Below, one piece after another: positions 16,496 through 24,460 of a stretch of 53,704 nucleotides of DNA (the stretch's first letter is position 1; each line of letters opens with the position of its first letter). Made by a program: the position numbers and the translations under genes. Source of the DNA: Gemmatimonadota bacterium (GTDB taxonomy: Bacteria > Latescibacterota > UBA2968). The stretch lies in assembly GCA_026705765.1 (NCBI GenBank), contig JAPPAB010000139.1, forward strand, positions 1 to 53,704, read 5' to 3'. Below the pieces are notes generated by a model. It was not told the DNA's origin. It saw nothing but the letters and a program-made list of their open reading frames with translations, and made no database searches.

Positions 16496-18169
16496 ATGCC
16501 CCAAATGACAGGTGCACGATTTCTCGCAGAAACCGTGCATGGCCACGGAATAGACACCGTCTTTTTTATGCCCTACATCGCGCCCCGAGCATTGATGGAA
16601 ATGGAAAATCTCGGCATGAAACGCGTGCAAACCCACGGAGAAAAAGCCGCCGCGTACATGGCCGATGCGTATGCGCGCGTCAGACGCGGTCCGGGTCTTT
16701 GTATGGCCCAATCCGTTGGTGCCGTTAACCTCGCTGCCGGTCTTCAAGACGCCTATCTTGCCTGCTCGCCTGTTATCGCAATCACAGGCAAAGAAAGCCA
16801 TGTCAATCAGCTCCGCCATGCCTATCAGGAAGTCGATCACCGAAACCCGTTTGGTGCAGTTACAAAATACACCGCTGATGTCCACGCCGTCGATCTGTTG
16901 CCCGTGTATTTGCGGCAGGCTTTTCGATCAGCCACCACAGGCACCCCCGGTCCCGTACATCTCGATCTACAAGGTCTTGCCGGTCAAGTCGTCGTTGAAG
17001 CCGAAGCCGATTTTGAAGTCGTCATCGAATCTGCCTTTTCCCAGATTCCGCCTTTTCGCCCGACGGCCGAACCCGAATTGATCACCGAAGCCCTCAGCCT
17101 TCTTTCTCAAGCCAAAAAGCCGATCATCATGGCCGGTGGCGGTGTGACCACATCCGATGCCAGCGCCGAACTCATCGCCCTTGCCGAGAAGCTTTCTATC
17201 CCCGTTGCCACATCCCTCAATGCCAAAGCCATGTTTCCCGCCGATCACGAACTCGCTATCGGCACACCCGGTTCATACTCACGCGCCTGTGCCAATCAGG
17301 CCATGTTTGAAACCGATCTTGTTTTCTTCATCGGCAGTCATACGGGCGGGCAGGTTACCAATGGGTATAAAGTGCCGCCACAAGGCACGCCCATCATTCA
17401 ACTCGACATCAATGCCGAAGAATTGGGTCGCAACTATCCCCTCACCCTCGGCCTTCAAGGCGACGTGCGAAACACATTGCGCCTCATGATTGATCAGGCC
17501 AGCAAAGCAGAGCCCCGCACCCAATGGATCGCCCGCATCCACGAACTCGTCAACGCATGGAAAGAAGACATGGCCAAACATGTCAACTCCGACACCGAAC
17601 CCATGCGTCCCGAACGCCTCTGCAAAGAACTGTCTGACTTTCTTCCTTCCGATGCCATACTCGTCTCCGACACAGGGCACTCCGGCATCTGGACCGGCAC
17701 CATGCTCGACTTCAAATATCCCACACAATCTTATATCCGCTGTTCTGGTTCACTCGGCTGGGGTTTCCCCGCAGCCCTCGGTGCCAAATGCGCCGCACCA
17801 GACCGTCCCGTCATTTGCTTCACTGGCGATGGGGGCATCTGGTATCACATGACCGAACTCGACACCGCCATGAAATCCGAAATCAACACCGTCACCGTCA
17901 TCAACAACAACCATTCGCTGAACCAGGAACAAGGTGGTGTAGAACATACCTATGGCGGTCGTACCAAAGGCTCTGATGAACTCTGGCTCTTCCCAGACGC
18001 AGACTTTGCCAAGATGGCTGAAGCCATGGGATGCTTTGGCATCACCGTCAACAAAATCAGCGAGTTGCAAAGTGCTCTTGAGCAAGCCCTCAACGCAGGC
18101 AAACCCGCTGTCGTCGATGTCAAAACCCATCTCGAAGGCATTGCTGCAAAAGCCTGGATGCCAGCCTAA
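16496..18169 (+). CDS. Thiamine-diphosphate-dependent enzyme (acetolactate synthase/decarboxylase family)
   Basis: A 557-residue three-domain ThDP enzyme: PYR domain with the activating glutamate in THGEKAAAYMADAYAR (about E48), a middle domain (KKPIIMAGGGV...), and a PP domain with the GDG...NN motif binding Mg-ThDP (CFTGDGGIWYH...TVINNNHSLNQE). The family includes acetolactate synthase, glyoxylate carboligase, benzoylformate decarboxylase and sulfo-compound acetyltransferases or decarboxylases. Sequence reading cannot choose between them. Its place between sulfatases and dioxygenases suggests cleavage of a 2-keto acid made by the pathway. It has an AGGAGA ribosome site 12 bases after the NIPSNAP gene. 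Confidence 0.9.
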   Translation: MPQMTGARFLAETVHGHGIDTVFFMPYIAPRALMEMENLGMKRVQTHGEKAAAYMADAYARVRRGPGLCMAQSVGAVNLAAGLQDAYLACSPVIAITGKESHVNQLRHAYQEVDHRNPFGAVTKYTADVHAVDLLPVYLRQAFRSATTGTPGPVHLDLQGLAGQVVVEAEADFEVVIESAFSQIPPFRPTAEPELITEALSLLSQAKKPIIMAGGGVTTSDASAELIALAEKLSIPVATSLNAKAMFPADHELAIGTPGSYSRACANQAMFETDLVFFIGSHTGGQVTNGYKVPPQGTPIIQLDINAEELGRNYPLTLGLQGDVRNTLRLMIDQASKAEPRTQWIARIHELVNAWKEDMAKHVNSDTEPMRPERLCKELSDFLPSDAILVSDTGHSGIWTGTMLDFKYPTQSYIRCSGSLGWGFPAALGAKCAAPDRPVICFTGDGGIWYHMTELDTAMKSEINTVTVINNNHSLNQEQGGVEHTYGGRTKGSDELWLFPDADFAKMAEAMGCFGITVNKISELQSALEQALNAGKPAVVDVKTHLEGIAAKAWMPA

Positions 18170-18227
18170 CAGGATATAAGATCGCAGAAAACCACTTCAA
18201 CATCATTTTTTGGAGGAGCAACAAACA

Positions 18228-18974
18228 ATGTCAATCAAGCAATTACGAGAAAATGGCCTAACCGGTCCTTTTGAGTTGGCAGACAAATCCCTCGTCGATG
18301 CCGTATGTGAGGTCGGGATAGAACTACAAGCGCTACAACGCCAAGAAAATATCGTGCGCCAGTTGGCAGGACAAGAACCCCAATTTAGAACGAAGATCGA
18401 TAGACACATGGAATTCAAGGTGATGAGAGACCTCTGTCTCGATGACAATGTGAAGTCCGTGGTGTCCGAACATTTCGGCAATGATCTTTTTATCTGGGGT
18501 AGCGTTTTTCAATTGAAATCTGAAGGCGTGTCAGAAAATATATGGCACCACGATCGCGCATACGAAAACGGTCGCGATCAAGTCAATCTCTATGACACCA
18601 GCAATCACTTCTCTATTCTATTCGCGCTGACCGACATTGGGTACGGTGCTGGCCGCATTGAATATGTGAAGGGATCTCATCAGCCCATTGATGGATGGAA
18701 CAGAGATATGCGATTTGTAAAAGAAGTGCCAGAACTCGTCCATGATAGGATCGGCACACTCACAATGGAAAGAGGCCAGTTCACGGTGTTTCATTCTCAA
18801 ATCATGCATCGCAGCCTGCCTTTTGAGTATGGCGAGCCAAGAATCTCATTGGCCGTCAGACTCGCGAGGAAGGGCACACAAATCCCCGATTATTATCCAC
18901 AAAATCCAAATCCAGCCGCAGAAACACAGGGAATCGCCCGTTTCAATCCGTCGGCGACATTTGATTTTAATTAG
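18228..18974 (+). CDS. PhyH-like Fe(II)/2-oxoglutarate dioxygenase, short form
   Basis: A 248-residue dioxygenase with the triad H107-H-D109 (in ENIWHHDRAY) and H194 (QIMHRSL), and the 2OG arginine R205 in EPRISLAVR. The ATG at 18228 has TGGAGGAG upstream and is preferred over an in-frame ATG at 18210, which lies on the Shine-Dalgarno itself. It starts 58 bases after the ThDP enzyme. It is distinct in length and sequence from the other two PhyH genes, so the three probably act on different intermediates. Confidence 0.85.
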   Translation: MSIKQLRENGLTGPFELADKSLVDAVCEVGIELQALQRQENIVRQLAGQEPQFRTKIDRHMEFKVMRDLCLDDNVKSVVSEHFGNDLFIWGSVFQLKSEGVSENIWHHDRAYENGRDQVNLYDTSNHFSILFALTDIGYGAGRIEYVKGSHQPIDGWNRDMRFVKEVPELVHDRIGTLTMERGQFTVFHSQIMHRSLPFEYGEPRISLAVRLARKGTQIPDYYPQNPNPAAETQGIARFNPSATFDFN

Positions 18975-19031
18975 AACCAGCCCCAAGCACTGAAACCCAG
19001 GAAATGGGTTATCGTCATCTAAACCAGAAAG

Positions 19032-20186
19032 ATGTCCGTTATGAAACACACACGCTCAGACGATCCAATCGAACTCACCTTCGAGCAAAAACGCGCTTTC
19101 TATCGCGATGGGTACATTATCCTCAAAAACATCGTGCCCAAAGAGCTGACCCAACGTGCCCGGCGGCTGGTCAACATCACTGCTGGTAAAATCCTGAACG
19201 GCACAATGGATCCGCCCAAAAGAAGAAACCGTTATGTCGGCAGTGAAGATGCCATCACAGACCTCATCAACAAGACAGCGCTGACCGACATCCTCACCAA
19301 CACGATGGGGCCATTCGATCCTCCGACACACGGCTTTTCACCGGTCCTGTATCCGCGCGAGCCATCCAGAGAAATCGGCAACCACGGTCTGCCCGACGAT
19401 GAAGTGCCCAATCACGCCTTCTTCCCGCACATTGATGGCCAGTGGTCTGGAGCCATTCCCCAAACAGCGGACGAAGTAGATGATTGGCACGTGCCCAAAA
19501 CACCGCACTTTGGCGATCGCAGTGCCAGTGTGCTTGGCGTAAACGGATCCCCTCTATTTCAGGATCCGGATTGCACGCTCTCCCTCGGCAGTTTTACCTG
19601 CTTTGCCGTTGTTGTCCTCAGCGATCAATCCAAATTTGGCTATGGCAACTTTGCCGTCCTTCGGGGTGCCCATCATCACACCGCTGAGTTCTTTCGGCGA
19701 CAACGCACCGAGGGTGGTGTTATCGGCCCCGAAGGCCATGGTTGGCCGCGATTGAAGCGCGTGGGTGACAAGGGTGTTGGTATCAATACGCTGCCAGAAT
19801 GGATCGCCAATCATTATCGTGAGGGCGCACATTACACACCAGATGGCCTCATGTGGCCTGAGCCTACCCCTGTGCTCGCTGAAGAAGGCGATGCCGTTAT
19901 TGCGGTTCACGGTATGCCTCATTGCGGTACCCGCAACGATTTGGGCGCAGACCCACGCATCAGTGCCTACTTTCGATTGCGTCGCCATCGTCCCGGTGGT
20001 GCAAAGGTAAGAGGAGATAGCGATCACCCCGACCGCGGTTGGGAAGGCGAATTTCTCGACTATCCCGAAGGTTATGATCCATGGCAAATTTCTATCGATA
20101 AACTGTGTGATCCCTGGCGTGAGTGGGATGGCATGCAGGAAGTCGTTGCTGAGGCACAAAATTCGGAAGATCAAAGCGATGCTTGA
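19032..20186 (+). CDS. PhyH-like Fe(II)/2-oxoglutarate dioxygenase, long form
   Basis: A 384-residue member with the family N-terminus (LTFEQKRAFYRDGYIILKNIVP), the HxD pair H133-I-D135 in FFPHIDGQW, and a distal histidine and arginine in VHGMPHCGTRND...RISAYFRLRR. Residues 140-200 and 270-340 hold insertions relative to short PhyH proteins. The ribosome site is weak; ATG 19041 in the same frame is an alternative start. Its last codons overlap the start of the kinase gene by eight bases, so the two are translationally coupled. Confidence 0.85.
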   Translation: MSVMKHTRSDDPIELTFEQKRAFYRDGYIILKNIVPKELTQRARRLVNITAGKILNGTMDPPKRRNRYVGSEDAITDLINKTALTDILTNTMGPFDPPTHGFSPVLYPREPSREIGNHGLPDDEVPNHAFFPHIDGQWSGAIPQTADEVDDWHVPKTPHFGDRSASVLGVNGSPLFQDPDCTLSLGSFTCFAVVVLSDQSKFGYGNFAVLRGAHHHTAEFFRRQRTEGGVIGPEGHGWPRLKRVGDKGVGINTLPEWIANHYREGAHYTPDGLMWPEPTPVLAEEGDAVIAVHGMPHCGTRNDLGADPRISAYFRLRRHRPGGAKVRGDSDHPDRGWEGEFLDYPEGYDPWQISIDKLCDPWREWDGMQEVVAEAQNSEDQSDA

Positions 20187-21447
20187 ACTTGGTGTGATCG
20201 CAGATGATCTCACAGGTGGGATGATGGTCGCGAGTTTGCTCGAAAGAGAAGGCGTGCATTGTCCACTGGTAACATCTGGTGATGCACTCAATACACTCGA
20301 CGACGATGCACAAGCTGTGGTCGTTGGACGAAAACTCCTGATCCAACCCCCTGACGATGCCCGGGCCGATGCAAAACGCACGGCTGAAGCTCTGCTCGCC
20401 AAAGGTACGAAACAGATATACTACAAATACAGTGCGCTCTTTTCATCTACAGCACGTGGCAATATCGGGCCTGTGGCAGAAACGTTGATGGACTTGACCC
20501 GGGCCGACCACGTATTTTTTTGTCCCATCTGGAAAAACACAACAATCTATCAGGGGCGGTTGTTTCTCGGGTCAATCATGCTACACGAATCACCGAGACG
20601 CAATGATCCTGTAACACCGATGACCAATTCCAATCTTGTTGAAGTACTACAAAAACAAAGTCAGGTCAAGGTTGGTCTTTTGCCATATCAAATTGTGGCG
20701 TCAGGAACAGACGCTTGCGAGAACTACATTTCAGAGCAGAAGGCCCTGGGCGTAAAGTTTTTTATTTTCGACGTGATTGATGAGTCGAATCTCGAGCAAT
20801 TGGCAACACTGTCCAGGGATTTGCCGTTGAGCACTGGCGCAGATCTACTCCCTGTGATGCTTGCGCGCAACTGGCAGAGGGACAAAAAGAGCCAACCGAA
20901 AACATTACTGCCGCCTGCACCTGGTTATGAAGCCGTTATTTCTGGGAGTTGCACGGGAAAATCAGTCCGGCAACTTGCGCATTTCGAGCAAACGCATCCG
21001 GTGTTTCGCATTGACCTTTTAGAAGCAGCTCAAGACGCCAACATGGTTGACCGCATTGTCGAATGGGCAAAAGACCGATTGGAAAAAGGGCCTGTAGGTG
21101 TGGGTACCTCAACGGATCCTGAAGGCGTAAAAAGAGCCCAGGCGGAACTCGGGCGCGAAGGCGCTGCAACACTTGCCGATAAGCTTCTGTCCGGTGTTGC
21201 CCAGCATTTCTATCAGCACGGTGTACGTAAATTTGTTGTGATGGGGGGAGAAACATCAGGGGCCGTCATGGCATCTTTAGGTATAAAGCAAGTTTCGGTG
21301 GCGACATTCGACGTTCTCAACGGTGGTTATTGTCATAGTGCAGGGAGCGATCCATTGTCGTTGGTACTGAAAGCGGGCGGTGTTGGTGAAGACAATTTTA
21401 TTCATACCGCCCTGGAGCAGATGCGTGAAGCAGACAAAAACCAATAA
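20179..21447 (+). CDS. Four-carbon acid sugar kinase family protein (OtnK-like)
   Basis: A 422-residue member of the former DUF1537 family. The N-terminal domain has GVIADDLTGGMMVA (the DDLTG motif, with G where many have A), and the C-terminal nucleotide domain has VVMGGETSGAVMASLG. Characterised relatives (OtnK, DtnK, LtnD partners) phosphorylate 3-oxo-tetronates or tetronates with ATP. The ATG at 20179 overlaps the preceding stop, and an earlier in-frame start at 20074 lies deep inside the dioxygenase. Followed by the OtnC-like aldolase, it forms the kinase/decarboxylase pair of four-carbon acid-sugar catabolism. Confidence 0.88.
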   Translation: MLELGVIADDLTGGMMVASLLEREGVHCPLVTSGDALNTLDDDAQAVVVGRKLLIQPPDDARADAKRTAEALLAKGTKQIYYKYSALFSSTARGNIGPVAETLMDLTRADHVFFCPIWKNTTIYQGRLFLGSIMLHESPRRNDPVTPMTNSNLVEVLQKQSQVKVGLLPYQIVASGTDACENYISEQKALGVKFFIFDVIDESNLEQLATLSRDLPLSTGADLLPVMLARNWQRDKKSQPKTLLPPAPGYEAVISGSCTGKSVRQLAHFEQTHPVFRIDLLEAAQDANMVDRIVEWAKDRLEKGPVGVGTSTDPEGVKRAQAELGREGAATLADKLLSGVAQHFYQHGVRKFVVMGGETSGAVMASLGIKQVSVATFDVLNGGYCHSAGSDPLSLVLKAGGVGEDNFIHTALEQMREADKNQ

Positions 21448-21457
21448 AGGAATACAT

Positions 21458-22117
21458 ATGGAAGATGATCCCGTTTATGAAATGGCCTTACGCGAGCAAT
21501 TGGTTTTTTATTATAAAAAAGTTGGAGAGCTTGGCTTAAACGAAATGTCCTCTGGCAATCTGAGCGTCCGATTTGGCGACAAAATGCTCATCTCTCCCAA
21601 CCGTGCAACCGCAGATAATATTACCATAGAAACGATTGTCAAAGCCACCTTCGACGGTGAGTATGCAGGCGACCGCAAACCCTCTTCGGAATCGCCCATG
21701 CATGGTGCCATCTATAAAAAGCACCCCGAAGCCGGAGCAGTGGTTCACACCCACTCCGATTACTGCGTTGCGGTATCGTGCCATGTGATGACCCTACCGG
21801 GCTTTCACTACCTCATGGGTGTGTTTGGCGGTAACGATGTGCCCTGTGTCCCTTATTCCACATTTGGCAGCCAATCGCTTGCCGAAGACGCATCCGAAGC
21901 GCTCTATGACCGCACCGCGTGTCTCCTCGGAAACCACGGCATGGTCTGCCACGGACCAACCTTAAAACGCGCTGTCAACCAGGCCCACCGTCTGGAAATC
22001 ATGTGCCGACAATACGTGCTTTCCCGTCAGCTTGGCGAACCAAAATATCTGACCGATGACGATTGGTACGCGTTTCACAACAGAGGCGTGGAAAACCAAT
22101 ACGGCAAAAACGGTTAG
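21458..22117 (+). CDS. Class II aldolase/adducin family, OtnC-like 3-oxo-tetronate-4-phosphate decarboxylase
   Basis: A 219-residue class II aldolase. The zinc ligands are H97 and H99 (VVHTHS) and H160 (LLGNHG), and the catalytic glutamate is in SSESPMH (E78). NEMSSGNLSVR binds the phosphate. In the Otn pathway this enzyme decarboxylates 3-oxo-tetronate 4-phosphate to dihydroxyacetone phosphate, fitting its place directly after the OtnK-like kinase. Fuculose- or ribulose-phosphate aldolase activity is the alternative. The ATG at 21458 has AAAGGA upstream, 10 bases after the kinase stop. No OtnI isomerase is seen nearby. Confidence 0.87.
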   Translation: MEDDPVYEMALREQLVFYYKKVGELGLNEMSSGNLSVRFGDKMLISPNRATADNITIETIVKATFDGEYAGDRKPSSESPMHGAIYKKHPEAGAVVHTHSDYCVAVSCHVMTLPGFHYLMGVFGGNDVPCVPYSTFGSQSLAEDASEALYDRTACLLGNHGMVCHGPTLKRAVNQAHRLEIMCRQYVLSRQLGEPKYLTDDDWYAFHNRGVENQYGKNG

Positions 22118-22129
22118 GAGAGAACGCAA

Positions 22130-22891
22130 ATGACCAAATACAAGATGCACTTTGACACACCCGAAGAAGCCTACTTTGAATTTTACAAAGCCGACGCATC
22201 TCAAAATGGAGATGCCTGGGCTGCCGTGATGAGTTATCCCCATGTAAGAGTTGCCGCAAACGGCCCAACCATGTATTTCGATACAGCTCGAGACTACGCT
22301 GATGATGCCGACTGGACGTCACGGGTCGCGACTGGTTGGGTTCTAACGAGAGGGCGAGAACCGGTTCGTTTTCATGAATCGCCCAACAAAGTTCACCTTG
22401 TAGGCGGATGGACGCGCTACAATGCAGACGACGATCCCATCCTCTGGAACCGCGTCACCTACATTGTTACCAGGCCCGCCGACTCGTGGGGTATCCAGGC
22501 GCGATTTGCATTGGGTACTTATCACGACGGGCAGGACGACGAAACAGCGATCGCCAGGGCCGTTGAGATCGCAACCGATCAGGTCCGGCGCTATTGCGAT
22601 GCACGCGACAAAAACGATGGCGATGCCTGTGCTGCTCTCTGCCGGTTTCCACTCCTTGACGTCGGCGTTGGTGAAGTCACCCGGATCGAAAGTGCCACAG
22701 AACTGGCACAGCAAGTCAATGAAAGAACCATATCGTTCGGCAATGTAAACATCGAGGTTGCACAATCTGGCCCTGAAGGTGTTCTTGTGGCGGTGACTGC
22801 TGACGAGGCATCTGGCAACGGCGAACAGGCCATTTTTGTTGTCGGCAAAGTTGAGGGCGTGTGGACGATCGGTGGTATTTCGAGCATATAA
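22130..22891 (+). CDS. Tandem NTF2/SnoaL-like protein of unknown function
   Basis: A 253-residue protein that appears to contain two NTF2-like cone folds. Each half starts with a helix and a YFEFYKADASQNGDAWAAVM or RYCDARDKNDGDACAALC segment followed by FP(H/L)-type strands. NTF2-like proteins include isomerases, dehydratases and non-catalytic ligand binders. It is the last gene of the cluster (12 bases after OtnC-like, AGGAGA site) and may process or bind a pathway intermediate. No exact subfamily is recognised. Confidence 0.7.
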   Translation: MTKYKMHFDTPEEAYFEFYKADASQNGDAWAAVMSYPHVRVAANGPTMYFDTARDYADDADWTSRVATGWVLTRGREPVRFHESPNKVHLVGGWTRYNADDDPILWNRVTYIVTRPADSWGIQARFALGTYHDGQDDETAIARAVEIATDQVRRYCDARDKNDGDACAALCRFPLLDVGVGEVTRIESATELAQQVNERTISFGNVNIEVAQSGPEGVLVAVTADEASGNGEQAIFVVGKVEGVWTIGGISSI

Positions 22892-22946
22892 AAAGGTCTC
22901 TCACTATACAATGCAAATTATCTCAAAATGTTACAAATTCAGTGAG

Positions 22947-22980
22947 ACAAGCCTTTGGGGAAACAGTCCCGAAGGCTTGT
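22947..22980. terminator. Hairpin terminator between convergent genes
   Basis: The perfect 9-bp stem ACAAGCCTT / AAGGCTTGT encloses a GGGG...TCCC inner pairing. It lies 55 bases after the NTF2-like gene and 13 bases after the SDR stop on the other strand. A T-rich stretch follows only weakly, so it may end both transcripts with help from Rho. Confidence 0.7.
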
Positions 22981-22992
22981 CGTATAACAGCA

Positions 22993-23760
22993 TTAGACGC
23001 CCGTGGTCAAGAGACCGCCATCCACGGGTAGGGAGGCACCGGTAATATTGCCTGCCGCCGGCGAGCAGAGAAAGGCGACGGCCCGTCCGATATCCTCGGG
23101 GGTGCCGCGGCGCTCCAGGGGGATATTGGTTTTGAGTTCATCGGACACACTGCCCACAGACGGAGCCTGAGTGCCAAAAATATGGGTCAGGTCCATATAC
23201 CCCGGCATCACGGCGTTGCAGCGGATATTGTGGGGACCTAAGTCCACGGCCATGCTCTCGGTGAGACGCAGCACACCGGCTTTGGCCACGCCGTATGCCG
23301 TATCTTCGGGCCAGGCGCGATAGGCATGGACTGAAGAAGTACTGACAATGCAGCCTCCCTCGCCCTGTTGTACCATGATGCGGGCGGCCTGCTGACTGCA
23401 AAGAAAAAAGCCTTTGAGACATACGTCCAGAGTCAAATCCCAGTTTTCTTCGGTGATTTCGAGGAAGGTAGCTCCGCTTCCGGCATAGGGGTTGTTGACC
23501 AGGATATCGAGGCGGTTAAAACGGGCGATGAAGGCGGTGAACATTGCTTCTACCTGTGCCCGGTCGGATATATCAGCCTGAAAGAAGTCGGCTTCTCGCC
23601 CCTGATCCCGGATCAATTCCAGGGTCCTGTCGGCATCGGCATCTCGTTCCAGGTCGTTGATGCCCACATCACAGCCTGCCTGAGCTAGAGCAAGGGCAAT
23701 GCCGCGACCGATATTGCGGCGTCCACCAGTGACGAGAGCCTTTTTTCCATCGAGTGACAT
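22993..23760 (-). CDS. Short-chain dehydrogenase/reductase
   Basis: A 255-residue classical SDR. The Rossmann glycine motif is TGGRRNIGRG (11-20), the NN-A motif is NNPYAG near 89, and the catalytic S143, Y156 and K160 have normal spacing (STSSVH...YGVAK). It oxidises or reduces a hydroxyl/keto group with NAD(P). The start at 23760 has AGGGAG upstream on the minus strand; earlier in-frame starts do not. It faces the catabolic cluster across the terminator and could supply the dehydrogenase that a tetronate pathway needs, but that is inference from position. Confidence 0.92.
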   Translation of the reverse strand: MSLDGKKALVTGGRRNIGRGIALALAQAGCDVGINDLERDADADRTLELIRDQGREADFFQADISDRAQVEAMFTAFIARFNRLDILVNNPYAGSGATFLEITEENWDLTLDVCLKGFFLCSQQAARIMVQQGEGGCIVSTSSVHAYRAWPEDTAYGVAKAGVLRLTESMAVDLGPHNIRCNAVMPGYMDLTHIFGTQAPSVGSVSDELKTNIPLERRGTPEDIGRAVAFLCSPAAGNITGASLPVDGGLLTTGV

Positions 23761-23983
23761 AGTGTGATCTCCCTTTTGGCGTAGTAGTAAAAGACTATTA
23801 TTTACAAATTTCAATATACACCAAAAACAGTGCGATGCGATAGAGAAAGCATGGCTACATCAAACCCCTTGTATTATCTTAAAAATTGCTTTCAATGATA
23901 AGGTGTGTTATCATTACTATTCCCCGATTACTGGGGATAAAGCATCCGCCCTGCTTTTCTCATCTGGGAACTCGCGTTTTGTT

Positions 23984-24460
23984 ATGACCAAAGAAATTGA
24001 ACGAAAGTTTTGTGTGCGAAAGATACCAGATCTAACGGTCTGTACAGGAGTAAAAATCTCACAGGGCTATATTTCAGTAGGCGAGAATGGTCCAGAGGTC
24101 CGCTTGCGTCGCAAGAGCGAGCGATTTTATCAGACTGTGAAAATTGGCAAGGGTGTGCAACGGACGGAGGTTGAGGTGGAATTGAGCCAGGCGCAATTTG
24201 ATAATCTCTGGCCTTTGACCGCGGGCAGGCGGGTCGAAAAAGTGCGTTATGAGATACCCGAAGGCGTTTGGACGATTGAATTAGATGTGTACCGCGGTCA
24301 CCTGAAGGGCCTGGTAGTGGCCGAAGTCGAGTTTGATACCATAGACGAAAGTTCGCGCTTTGTCCCGCCCCCCTGGTTCGGACGAGAAGTGACCGATGAT
24401 AGTCATTATAAAAATGCCTATCTGGCATTGATGGGAATTTCAAATGATCACGCGCTGTGA
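23984..24460 (+). CDS. CYTH-domain protein (class IV adenylate cyclase / triphosphatase fold)
   Basis: A 158-residue triphosphate tunnel metalloenzyme. The defining ExExK motif is E4-x-E6-x-K8 in MTKEIERKF, followed by basic strands (EVRLRRKSERFYQTVK) and acidic strands (RTEVEVELS, ELDVYRGHLKGLVVAEVEF) that line the tunnel. Members hydrolyse inorganic triphosphate, thiamine triphosphate or related substrates. The ATG at 23984 is chosen because the ExExK motif must lie at the N-terminus; a GTG at 23903 adds an unlikely 27-residue leader. It overlaps the CHAD gene by 17 bases. Confidence 0.85.
   Translation: MTKEIERKFCVRKIPDLTVCTGVKISQGYISVGENGPEVRLRRKSERFYQTVKIGKGVQRTEVEVELSQAQFDNLWPLTAGRRVEKVRYEIPEGVWTIELDVYRGHLKGLVVAEVEFDTIDESSRFVPPPWFGREVTDDSHYKNAYLALMGISNDHAL

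Noticed and set aside
19554-20402. 282-residue minus-strand ORF opposite the long dioxygenase and kinase
   Set aside because: Serine-rich antisense translation with no domain; both plus-strand genes carry intact catalytic motifs.
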